DNA of 64,000 nt from Luteibacter pinisoli (GTDB lineage Bacteria; Pseudomonadota; Gammaproteobacteria; Xanthomonadales; Rhodanobacteraceae): assembly GCF_006385595.1 (NCBI RefSeq), contig NZ_CP041046.1, positions 1,984,001-2,048,000 of the forward strand. Reading direction: 5' to 3'. This document shows positions 44,553-52,878 of the stretch, in pieces (within the stretch, counting starts at the first letter, position 1; the number at the start of each line of letters is the position of its first letter). Both the position numbers and the translations under genes were made by a program. The notes below the pieces were generated by a model. It was not told the origin of the DNA, made no database searches, and saw only the letters and a list, made by a program, of their open reading frames with translations.

Positions 44553-44791
44553 CCCCGCATCCACCCCTGGCCTGACTATGAGAATCCCGGCATACCGGGT
44601 GGCCAAAAGCGTATCAACGCGGGCCCGGATTCTCTGTATGGCTTACGGGCTCCTACCAATGGCCGATAGCCGCAGCTGAACGAAAGCCGGCGAAAGCAAC
44701 GTTTACAAGCGTCGGGGCCCGCGATATGGTTCCGACCGCCAACCCCATGGGCGGTCAGGCATATGACTAGCAACAGAGTTTTCGGCCACTG
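44553..44791. promoter_or_regulatory. Divergent control region with two dyads
   Basis: 239 bases between the sugar-dehydrogenase operon and the response-regulator gene. GAGAATCC at about 44580-44587 and GGATTCTC at 44627-44634 form an 8-bp inverted repeat. GACCGCC at 44734-44740 and GGCGGTC at 44750-44756 form a second, 36 bases before the regulator start. These are candidate operators for the neighbouring regulator, by position only. Confidence 0.4.
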
Positions 44792-45442
44792 ATGTCCGCG
44801 CGAACTTACATTGGGTCTGTGCGCGTGGCCTTGCTGGACGACCACGCGCTCGTCCTGAAAGGACTGGTCGCGCACCTTAAGAGGTACCCGTCCCTCGTCG
44901 TCGTCGGCAGCTCGCCCAACAGCCATCACTTCCGGTCCCTGCTGGCCCAGATGCCGGCTGATGTCGCGCTGATCGATTACTCCCTGGCGGCTGACGATCC
45001 GGATGGCCTGAGCCTCGTGCGTTCGTTGCGCGCGGCGTTCCCGCGCGTGAGACTGGTGGTGGTATCCGCCTATGAAGAGGCTCCGCTGGTCAGGCGCATC
45101 CTCGCCGCGGGGGCGCAGGGTTTCGTTGCCAAAAGCCAGGATCCGGACGAAGTCGTGCGTGCGATCGATGCGGCGATGACCGATCGCATCTATGTGCCAC
45201 CGGGGCTGGAGAGCGCATTGGTGAAGGGCGTCGATGCGCAGTTGTCGCCCAGGGAGACCGAGGTCATCCGCTGCCTGCTCGATGGCCTGACCGTGACGCA
45301 GATTGCTGCGAAGTTCGGCAGGAGCCTGAAAACCATCAGCGCACAGAAATCCTCCGCCTATCGCAAACTGGCCGTCGAAAGCGACGTGCAGCTGTTCAGC
45401 TTGCGCGAGCATGTGGCTGCCATGGTTGGTGCGCAGGAGTGA
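44792..45442 (+). CDS. RcsB-like LuxR-family response regulator
   Basis: A 216-residue protein: a receiver domain (VALLDDHALVLKGLV acidic pocket, phospho-acceptor Asp in ALIDYSLAAD, Lys in GFVAKSQD) and a LuxR-type helix-turn-helix (LSPRETEVIRCLLDGLTVTQIA, KTISAQKSSAYRKL). The KTIS-x-QK-x-S-A-x-x-KL pattern is that of RcsB/EvgA regulators. Rcs-type regulators control capsule genes in enterobacteria, which fits the neighbourhood. The ribosome-binding site at 44792 is weak; GTG at about 44819 is an alternative start. Confidence 0.9.
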   Translation: MSARTYIGSVRVALLDDHALVLKGLVAHLKRYPSLVVVGSSPNSHHFRSLLAQMPADVALIDYSLAADDPDGLSLVRSLRAAFPRVRLVVVSAYEEAPLVRRILAAGAQGFVAKSQDPDEVVRAIDAAMTDRIYVPPGLESALVKGVDAQLSPRETEVIRCLLDGLTVTQIAAKFGRSLKTISAQKSSAYRKLAVESDVQLFSLREHVAAMVGAQE

Positions 45443-47742
45443 GGCGATGGTTGGTTGCCGTGGCATGGGCGTGCCTGACGTGGGTCGCGTACCCCGCGCT
45501 GGCCGCGAGTGACGAGGCCGCCCTGAAGCAGTGGGTGGTGGCGCACCCGGTGGTGCGTATCGCCATCGATGACCAGCAGGGCGGTCGGATCGGCGGTGGC
45601 GCCTCCAACCCGCTGGTGACCCAATACCTCGCGCTCGCCCAAAAGAAGACCGGCCTGCGCTTCGCCGTGGTGCATACCGGCTCATGGGAAGAGTCCGTCC
45701 AGGCATTCCGCGAGAACCGGGTCGATCTGCTGCCGTCGCTCACGGACAGGCTGGTAAGCGACCTGGGCAGTGACGCGTTGTTGTCGCGTCCGTTCTACGT
45801 GGGCCGCACGCTTATCATTACCCGAACGGTGAGCCCGTCGAGGGCGGTGCTGGCGGATTTCGACGGCCGCACCATCGCCTTCAAGGGCGGCGGTGAATAC
45901 GATAGCTGGCTGCGGCGCGAACATCCTTCCATGCACCGCCTGCCGCTGGCCGATGTGCACCAGGTGCTGGCCGCGGTGGAAAGCGGCATCGCCGATGTGG
46001 CCGTAGGCGTGGACGTCACTTACCACCCCCTTGTCCGCCGTGACTACGCGTTGAGCCTGCGCGTGGCCGGCGACGTGCCCGAGATGCCGGTGACGGTCCG
46101 CGTGGCCGTGCATAAGGGTTCGCCCGAGCTGCTCCAGCTCATCGATGAAAGCCTCGGCCGTATCAGCGTCGACGAGAACGAGGCGGTGATCGAGCGCTGG
46201 CTCGAGACGGCGTACCTGAGGGCGCCCACGGTGGCGCACATCGTCTCCGTGTACCGGGTGGAGATCGGGCTGGGCTTCGCGCTGGCCATCGTGCTTGTCT
46301 TCGCGCTGTGGCAAATGCGCCGCGCCCAGCTGGCATCGCGGCGTGGCGAGCAGCAAAAGACGATGCTGCTGGCGGTGATGAGCCACGAGGTGCGCAACGC
46401 GGTGAATGCGGTTGTGTCATCGATCGACCTGATGGCGCGCAGCCCCATGGACCCGGCGCAGCGGGACCTCATGGCGATCGCGCAGTCCAGTTCGCGCAAC
46501 CTGCAGGGTCTGTTGCGCAGTGCCCTGGATTACACCCGCACCGAAACCGAGGGGTTCACGCCCGATCTGGTGTCCTGTGATGCCCTGGCCGTGGCGCGTG
46601 ACGCCATGCAGGCGCAGGCCGCCGAGGTGGAGAAGAAAGGCCTGTCCATGCGCCTGGACCTGCCCATGGGCCCCATGCCGTGGCTTCTGCTGGATGAACT
46701 GCGCCTGCGCCAGGTGCTGGAGAACCTGCTCTCGAACGCGGTGAAGTTCACGCAGAAGGGCCATGTCGGCATCGCCATGTGGCAGGCCGTCGGGGCCGAT
46801 GACACCCGCCGCCTGATCCTCGAGGTCTTCGATACGGGCGTGGGGATTCCGCGCGAGCGGCAGCGCGAGCTGTTCCGCCCCTTCGCCCAGGCCCATGGCG
46901 CGCGTTCGCGCCGGCTGGGCGGCACGGGGCTTGGCCTGGGCATCTGCCGCGAGATCGTCATGCATCTGGGCGGCCGGTTCGTGCTGACCAGTGACGAGGG
47001 GGTGGGTACGTCGGTGCGGGTGGAAATGCCGACGAGCCTGGTGCCCGCCGCGCCTGCCTCCGAACCCGTCGCGGCACTGGATGCCGATGTGGCGGGCGGC
47101 ACGGTACTGCTCGTCGAGGATCATCCGGCGAACCGGCAGATTATCGCCGCGCAGCTGCGCTTCCTGGGGTTCGATACCTTCGCGGCGGACCACGGACAGG
47201 CCGCCATCGATGCGTTTGAACCGGGGCGTTTCGCCGCGGTGCTGCTCGACTGCGAGCTGCCCGATATGCAGGGCTACGACATCGCCGCGGAATTGCGAGC
47301 GCATGAAGCGCGCAAGGGCGGCCCACGTACACCGTTCATCGCTATTTCCGCCAACCAGGGCGACGATCATGTACGCCGCTGCGGCGACAGTGGCATCGAT
47401 GTGGTGATGGGCAAGCCGCTTTCGCTGGATCGCCTGCGCGACGTCCTCTCGCCATCCGCGCGCGACGATGACGTGTTCGCTGTCTTTCGGGCGGAGGGCG
47501 TGCGCGATCTGGATGCCGCCATGGCGGCCATGCGGCAGGGTGACAGGGCGGCGGCCCGGCTTTCCATCCACCGCCTGCACGGCGCCTCGCTGGTGCTTCG
47601 GCTCGAAGGACTCGATGCGGCCATTTCGCGTGTCGAGGACGCGCTGGACGGCGAAGCGGAAGGGTGGCAGGCCGCGACCGAGGCCCTGCGCACGGCCCTG
47701 GGCAAGGTCGGTTTCACGCCTGTTTCACAGGACGAGCGCTAA
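45439..47742 (+). CDS. EvgS/BvgS-like hybrid sensor histidine kinase
   Basis: 767 residues in order: signal peptide (WLVAVAWACLTWVAYPALAA), one periplasmic substrate-binding-like sensor domain (about 30-265), membrane helix (VEIGLGFALAIVLVFALW), HisKA (MSHEVRNAVN, phosphorylated His), HATPase (LLSNAVKFTQ, DTGVGIP, GGTGLGLGI), receiver (VLLVEDHPANRQ, LLDCELPDMQ) and a C-terminal HPt-like helix region (IHRLHGAS). EvgS and BvgS usually have two sensor domains and a PAS; here there is one and no PAS. GTG at 45439 overlaps the regulator stop (GTGA), so the pair is coupled. Confidence 0.92.
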   Translation: MRRWLVAVAWACLTWVAYPALAASDEAALKQWVVAHPVVRIAIDDQQGGRIGGGASNPLVTQYLALAQKKTGLRFAVVHTGSWEESVQAFRENRVDLLPSLTDRLVSDLGSDALLSRPFYVGRTLIITRTVSPSRAVLADFDGRTIAFKGGGEYDSWLRREHPSMHRLPLADVHQVLAAVESGIADVAVGVDVTYHPLVRRDYALSLRVAGDVPEMPVTVRVAVHKGSPELLQLIDESLGRISVDENEAVIERWLETAYLRAPTVAHIVSVYRVEIGLGFALAIVLVFALWQMRRAQLASRRGEQQKTMLLAVMSHEVRNAVNAVVSSIDLMARSPMDPAQRDLMAIAQSSSRNLQGLLRSALDYTRTETEGFTPDLVSCDALAVARDAMQAQAAEVEKKGLSMRLDLPMGPMPWLLLDELRLRQVLENLLSNAVKFTQKGHVGIAMWQAVGADDTRRLILEVFDTGVGIPRERQRELFRPFAQAHGARSRRLGGTGLGLGICREIVMHLGGRFVLTSDEGVGTSVRVEMPTSLVPAAPASEPVAALDADVAGGTVLLVEDHPANRQIIAAQLRFLGFDTFAADHGQAAIDAFEPGRFAAVLLDCELPDMQGYDIAAELRAHEARKGGPRTPFIAISANQGDDHVRRCGDSGIDVVMGKPLSLDRLRDVLSPSARDDDVFAVFRAEGVRDLDAAMAAMRQGDRAAARLSIHRLHGASLVLRLEGLDAAISRVEDALDGEAEGWQAATEALRTALGKVGFTPVSQDER

Positions 47743-47979
47743 TCGGCTTTCCGACGGCATCGCCGTCACCCGCACCCAAGGGCCGGACACCCGGGTACGG
47801 GCCGCACCACCCGGCGACACGGAATGTCGTGGAACCAATGCGCGCGCACTTTTAGGACAACGCCCCATGGCGACGGGGCGGCACGGCTGCTGGAATACCC
47901 GGCTTCCCATTGCCCTGCCGCCAGTCCTCCGGGTTTTCCTGGCGGTTGCGCGTGCCTCTTGTCCAAGGAAACACCCGCC

Positions 47980-50511
47980 ATGCGTACGTCACGTCCCCTT
48001 TTTGCCCGCCGCGCCGCCCTCTGTCATGCCATTGCACTGGCGCTGGCCGTACCTGCGTTCAGCACGCATGCTCGCGTGCTCAACCCCGGTGAGCAGTACA
48101 CCGTGCGCGCGGGTGACCCAGTGCAGAACTGGGTGGTAACCGGTAACGGCATGCTCACGCTGAACCCCGGCGCCAGCACGCTGGGTATTGCGCTCACCAC
48201 ATCCACCCTTGACGCGACGGATGCGTCCATCCGGACGACGGGCGGCACGCGATTCGATCTGGCGCTGTCGGTCGCCAACGGATCGGTCGCGACGATCCAG
48301 GGTGGTGAGATCCGTTCGGAAATGGGCATCGGCCTTGCCGTGACGGGCCAGGGTGGCAGTGAAGGTGATGACCGGCCGTCGAGTGCCTCGGTGACCGGTG
48401 CGGCTATCTCGGGCGGGAATCGCGGGGCCTCGGTCGGCAATGGCGGCACGCTTACCACTTCAAACGCCCAGATCACGGGAACGGGAAGCGCTGGCGTGGG
48501 TATCGAGGTCGACAGCGGCACGGCAACGCTTCAGAACGGTACCCTCGTCTCCGGCGGGACCAACGGCGCCATGCTGTTTGGTGATTCGCATGGCGGTAGC
48601 GTGCCTGATCCGGGCCGCTTCCTCATCGTGGACGGCTCCACGGTCCAGGGCCTGACCGGGGCGGCGGTCGCCGTGCGTTACGGTATCCCGACGGATACGA
48701 ACGCCAGCATTTCGGTGGTCAATGGCGGTGCCCTCATCGGCGGTAACGGTGTGGCTATCGATGTGGGCCCCCGCATGCATGCGGATGTCGGCGTCGCGAA
48801 CAGCAGCGTGGTGGGCAATATCACCGCGGCGAACCTCGCGAGCGCCAGCGTCAACCTGGGCAGCAAGGGCGTTTTGGTGGGCCAGGTGTCCGGCCAGGGC
48901 AGCGTCACGATGGGCATCGACGCCACCGGTGGCTGGCAGCTTACCGGCGACTCCACGGTAGCCGCGCTGCGGCTCGATGGCGAGGCTTCGTTCGCGAAGG
49001 CCGGCGACTATAAAGCCCTCAACGTGAGCGGAGATTTCACTGGCACCGGCGGCCGCATGACGTTCAACACGCTGTTGAACGCGGGCGGCACGGAAGGGCA
49101 GTTCACGGATCGCCTGCTGGTGCATGGCAACGTGGATGCGGGCAGCAAAACCATCATTTCGGTGGTTCCGACGGGCGAGGGTGCGCTGACCGACACGAAC
49201 CGCGACGGGCGCGTCGATAACAACGAAGGCATTTCGCTCATCCAGGTGGCAGGTAGCTCGCACGAGAATGCGTTTGTGCTTGCTGGCGGTTACGTCGCAG
49301 CGGGCCCTTGGCAGTACACGCTTCACGGCTTCGGTCCGGGCCAGGTCGATCCCTCGCAAAGCGAGCTGGGCGGCGGCGATTTCCAGTGGGATTACCGCCT
49401 GGGCAACCGGTACGTGAGCGATTGCGGGGATGATTGCCATCCGGTGGATCCGGTGGACCCCGTTGACCCGGTGAATCCGGTTGACCCCGTGACCCCCGTC
49501 GATCCCGCGGATCCGGTCCTGCCAGGCGAGCCCGGTCCGGTGGATCGCGTCGCCGTGGTGCCGCAGCTGCCTTCGTACATGCTTGCACCGATGGCCTTGC
49601 AGAATTACGGCAACACCCTCAGCGATGGCCTGCACCAGCGCCTGGGTGAAATCCGCGATAGCGCTTACGGTGTGGATGTGGGCGGCGAAGTGTTCGCCCG
49701 CGCCATCGGCAGCCAGCTGAACTATTCGCGCAACCTTTCGTTCCAGCGTTACGGCTATGACTTTGATCAGCAGATCAATGCGCTGCAAGTGGGCGGCGGC
49801 ATCGTCGCGGTGGACGATGACCAGGGTTCGATCCGCGCTGGCTGGGCGCTGGACCATGGCACCACGCGCGTGACCCCGAGCGCGGCCGATGGCAACAGCC
49901 ACGCGAAGTACTACGCCAACGGTGGCAGCATCTGGGTGACCTACCAGCATGGCAGCGGCCTGTGGGTGGACGGCGTGCTCGGCGTCCGGCGCTTCCAGGG
50001 TGACGTGAGCACGGACCTGCGTGGCGGGGACGTGGGCCGCTTGCGCGCACAGGGCTGGACCATGTCGGTGGAGGTCGGCAAGCCGTTGCCACTGGGCGGC
50101 GACTGGACCGTGGAGCCGCAGTTCCAGTTCCGCGCGCAGCAGTTGAACTTCCGTGATTTCCGCGACAAGGATGGCCTGGATATCCGCCTGGGCAACAGCG
50201 TGCAGACCACCTCGCGCCTCGGCATCCAGGTGGGCCGCACCGCCAACCCCGTGCTGGCCCCCTACGGCCGCCTGGACCTCATCCACACCAGCAACGGCAA
50301 CCCGACGCTGAGCGCTTCCAGCGAGGCCTGGAACACGGGTGACACCTTCCAGACCGGCAACACCGGCAACGCTTACCGCGTGGCTGCCGGCGCCACCAGC
50401 CAGCTCACCGATCATGTGCAGCTTTACGGCGAGGGCACCTGGCAGCACTACGTGGGCAACTACGGCCTGAAGGGCTGGTCGGCGAACGTCGGGGTGCGTG
50501 TCACCTTCTGA
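47980..50511 (+). CDS. Autotransporter (type Va), paralogue of the one at 3542
   Basis: ATG 47980 with AAGGAA upstream opens a classic signal peptide (MRTSRPLFARRAALCHAIAL, cleavage near AFSTHA). The 843-residue protein has a glycine-rich beta-helix-like passenger (about 40-460), a linker of repeated Asp-Pro units (VDPVDPVDPVNPVDPVTP, about 488-512) and a beta barrel with QRLGEIRD, FQRYGYDFDQ, RAGWALDHG and terminal GVRVTF. It has no protease or known adhesin motif. It lies 237 bases after the sensor kinase in the same direction, so it is a plausible target of that system. Confidence 0.93.
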   Translation: MRTSRPLFARRAALCHAIALALAVPAFSTHARVLNPGEQYTVRAGDPVQNWVVTGNGMLTLNPGASTLGIALTTSTLDATDASIRTTGGTRFDLALSVANGSVATIQGGEIRSEMGIGLAVTGQGGSEGDDRPSSASVTGAAISGGNRGASVGNGGTLTTSNAQITGTGSAGVGIEVDSGTATLQNGTLVSGGTNGAMLFGDSHGGSVPDPGRFLIVDGSTVQGLTGAAVAVRYGIPTDTNASISVVNGGALIGGNGVAIDVGPRMHADVGVANSSVVGNITAANLASASVNLGSKGVLVGQVSGQGSVTMGIDATGGWQLTGDSTVAALRLDGEASFAKAGDYKALNVSGDFTGTGGRMTFNTLLNAGGTEGQFTDRLLVHGNVDAGSKTIISVVPTGEGALTDTNRDGRVDNNEGISLIQVAGSSHENAFVLAGGYVAAGPWQYTLHGFGPGQVDPSQSELGGGDFQWDYRLGNRYVSDCGDDCHPVDPVDPVDPVNPVDPVTPVDPADPVLPGEPGPVDRVAVVPQLPSYMLAPMALQNYGNTLSDGLHQRLGEIRDSAYGVDVGGEVFARAIGSQLNYSRNLSFQRYGYDFDQQINALQVGGGIVAVDDDQGSIRAGWALDHGTTRVTPSAADGNSHAKYYANGGSIWVTYQHGSGLWVDGVLGVRRFQGDVSTDLRGGDVGRLRAQGWTMSVEVGKPLPLGGDWTVEPQFQFRAQQLNFRDFRDKDGLDIRLGNSVQTTSRLGIQVGRTANPVLAPYGRLDLIHTSNGNPTLSASSEAWNTGDTFQTGNTGNAYRVAAGATSQLTDHVQLYGEGTWQHYVGNYGLKGWSANVGVRVTF

Positions 50512-50598
50512 TCGAAGGTTCTTTCGCCCACTTTAAACAAGACAACGCGTACCAATGTCGATGGAGTTGATTTCCTTCCACACCCATGGAGTCCATCG

Positions 50599-51459
50599 AT
50601 GGCAAGCATCAACGCGGCAGCAAGCGGTACGTTCAGGATCGGCGGCGACCTCGAGGTGAACCGCCTCGGGTTCGGCGCCATGCGGATCACCGGCGACGGC
50701 ATCTGGGGCGAGCCCAAGGACCGCAACAAGGCCCTCGCCGTACTCAAGAAATTGCCTGAGGTTGGGGTTAATTTCATCGATACGGCAGATAGTTACGGCC
50801 CTTACGTGAGTGAGGACCTGATTGCCGAGGCGCTCCATCCGTACAAGGGCCTGGTGGTGGCCACCAAGTCCGGCCTCACCCGCCACGGCCCGAACATCTG
50901 GGCCCCGGTGGGCCGCCCGGAGTACCTTCGCCAGGGCGTGCTCATGAGCCTGCGCCGCCTCAAGATCGAGCGTATCGACCTGTGGCAGCTGCACCGCGTG
51001 GACGAGAAGGTCCCGGCGGATGAACAGTTTGACGTGATCAAGCAGATGCAGAAGGAAGGCCTGATCCGCCACGCCGGCCTCTCCGAAGTGAGCGTCGAGC
51101 AGATCGAAGCCGCGCAGAAGTTCTTCAAGGTCGCGACCGTGCAGAACCTCTACAACCTGGGCAACCGCCAGAGTGAGGCCGTGCTGGATTATTGCGACAA
51201 GCACGACATCGGCTTCATCCCCTGGTTCCCGCTGGCCGCGGGCGAACTGGCGAAAGAAGGCTCGGTGCTGTCGAAGATCGCCCAGAAACTCGGCGCCACG
51301 AACGGCCAGGTGGCCATCGCGTGGTTGCTTGAGCGCTCCAAGGTCATGCTGCCGATCCCCGGCACGGGTGACCCGGAGCATCTGGAGGAAAACGTGAAGG
51401 GCGCTTCGGTGAAGCTCTCGAAGGAAGACTTCGAAGCCCTTGAACACGCGGTGAAATAA
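50599..51459 (+). CDS. Aldo/keto reductase
   Basis: 286 residues, one TIM-barrel domain. Catalytic tetrad visible: Asp and Tyr in FIDTADSYGPY, Lys in VVATKSGL, His in LWQLHRVD. NADPH-site elements near the end include LPIPGTGDPEHLEEN. GGAG lies eight bases before ATG. Likely a general carbonyl reductase (NADPH). There is no evident link to the upstream autotransporter, and it is followed by a strong terminator. Confidence 0.92.
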   Translation: MASINAAASGTFRIGGDLEVNRLGFGAMRITGDGIWGEPKDRNKALAVLKKLPEVGVNFIDTADSYGPYVSEDLIAEALHPYKGLVVATKSGLTRHGPNIWAPVGRPEYLRQGVLMSLRRLKIERIDLWQLHRVDEKVPADEQFDVIKQMQKEGLIRHAGLSEVSVEQIEAAQKFFKVATVQNLYNLGNRQSEAVLDYCDKHDIGFIPWFPLAAGELAKEGSVLSKIAQKLGATNGQVAIAWLLERSKVMLPIPGTGDPEHLEENVKGASVKLSKEDFEALEHAVK

Positions 51460-51468
51460 GCAGAACAC

Positions 51469-51492
51469 CCGCGCCGGGCGCGCCCGGCGCGG
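51469..51492 (+). terminator. 24-bp palindromic terminator between convergent genes
   Basis: A perfect palindrome forming a 10-bp stem (CCGCGCCGGG with CCCGGCGCGG) around CGCG, followed by TTT on the plus strand. It sits between the aldo/keto reductase stop (51459) and the convergent NADH dehydrogenase stop (51507), so it may serve both. Confidence 0.65.
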
Positions 51493-51506
51493 TTTCGGCC
51501 GTCGCG

Positions 51507-52799
51507 TCAGTGCAGTTTGACCGGTGGGTAGGTCGTACGGCGCAACCGGTCCGCGATCCACAGCGCCGTCGCGCGCCCGTACCCGTGCAGCGTCACGCGG
51601 TGCATCTGCTCCAGCGATACGTAAAGCATCTTCGCCAGCCAGCCGCGCAATGGCAGCACGGAACGACCCGGCGGTACCGTGGGTACTTCGCCGGCCGCCT
51701 GGCGCACGCCCAGCGACACCAGGGTGCCCTTGGCGTGGTACTTGAACGGCGTGACGGATTGCCCCTGCATCAGGCGTGGCAACGCCTTCGCCAACCACGT
51801 AGCCTGCTGGTGCGCGGCCTGCGCCGTCGGCGGCACCACCGTGCCCTCGGGGCTGAACGCCGCGTACGCGCAATCGCCGATCGCGTAGATATCACGCACG
51901 CCTTTCGCGGCGAGATGCCCGTCCACCACGATGCGGCGATCACGCGATAGTTCGAACGGCCCGAGGCCGGTCACGAAATCGTGGCCGATCACGCCCGCCG
52001 CCCACACCTGGATATCGCAGGGGATATGCGAGCCATCGGTGAGGGTGAACGAACCCTCCTGCACCGATTTCACGCCGACACCCACGCGTACGCTCACGCC
52101 CATCCGCTGCAGGATGCGCTGCGCCCACGCCGAGGTGCGTGGATCCACCGCGGGGAGCACCCGTGGCGCCATGTCCATCAAGGTGATTTCCAGCTTGGTC
52201 GCGGGCGAGAGGCCGCCATAGCGGTGCATGTCGTTGAACGCATGGTGCAGCTCGGCCGCCAGCTCCACGCCCGTGGCACCCGCGCCGACGATGCCGATGC
52301 GGATCTTGAAGTTCGGATCACCGGCCGTGCGCAGGGCCAGGGCCAGGATGCGCCGGCGCAGGCGCACGGCCTGGGTGGGGCTATCCAGCATGTCGCAGTA
52401 CTCGAGCACGCCGGGCGTCCCGAAGTCGTTCACGCGGGTGCCAAAGGCGAGCACCAGCGTGTCGTAGGACAGCTTGCGTGCGGGCAGGATCAGCTCATCG
52501 GTGCCTGGCAGGTGCACTTCGGCCAGGTCGATCTGTTTGGCTTCCACATCGACATGCTTGATGGCGCCCGGTTCATAACGGTAGCCATGCACCGTGCCGT
52601 GGGCGAGGAACGGCACCGCCTCCTCGCCATCGCCGAGCAGGCCGGCGGCCAGTTCGTGTAGCCGGGGTTTCCAGAAGTGGCTGGGATCGCGGTCGACGAG
52701 CGCCACATCGCAGGCGTCGCGCCTGCCCAGCCGGGTGGCCAGTTCCACGCCGGCGGCGCCGCCACCAACGATCACTACCCGATGCCTGCTTGTTGTCAT
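51507..52799 (-). CDS. ndh: Type II NADH dehydrogenase (NDH-2)
   Basis: 430 residues from ATG 52799 (AGGA upstream; MTTSRHRVVIVGGGAAGVEL). Two Rossmann motifs, VVIVGGGAAGVELA for FAD and IGIVGAGATGVELA for NADH, and IYAIGDCAY near residue 300. The C-terminal Lys/Arg-rich amphipathic part (LPLRGWLAKMLYVSLEQMHR) would attach it to the membrane. It passes electrons from NADH to quinone without proton pumping. A much longer upstream frame exists but only mirrors argS. Confidence 0.9.
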   Translation of the reverse strand: MTTSRHRVVIVGGGAAGVELATRLGRRDACDVALVDRDPSHFWKPRLHELAAGLLGDGEEAVPFLAHGTVHGYRYEPGAIKHVDVEAKQIDLAEVHLPGTDELILPARKLSYDTLVLAFGTRVNDFGTPGVLEYCDMLDSPTQAVRLRRRILALALRTAGDPNFKIRIGIVGAGATGVELAAELHHAFNDMHRYGGLSPATKLEITLMDMAPRVLPAVDPRTSAWAQRILQRMGVSVRVGVGVKSVQEGSFTLTDGSHIPCDIQVWAAGVIGHDFVTGLGPFELSRDRRIVVDGHLAAKGVRDIYAIGDCAYAAFSPEGTVVPPTAQAAHQQATWLAKALPRLMQGQSVTPFKYHAKGTLVSLGVRQAAGEVPTVPPGRSVLPLRGWLAKMLYVSLEQMHRVTLHGYGRATALWIADRLRRTTYPPVKLH

Positions 52800-52878
52800 G
52801 GAAGGGTTTCCTGATCGCAATAACTGACCCCGAGCATAAAAGGAAAGCTGTCGCTTGCTTGCGAAGCCTCTACCTTTC

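Noticed and set aside
47743..47979. Upstream extension of the second autotransporter to 47824
   Set aside because: The added residues have no signal features. ATG 47980 has AAGGAA and is followed by a standard signal peptide.
49441..49520. Repeated GTGGATCCGGTGGACCC-like units, considered as a minisatellite or CRISPR-like array
   Set aside because: They are in-frame Asp-Pro linker codons of the autotransporter, about 9 bases per unit, with no spacers.
48460..50448. 662-codon minus-strand frame opposite the second autotransporter
   Set aside because: It mirrors a gene with a clear signal peptide and barrel on the plus strand; the translation has no domain features.
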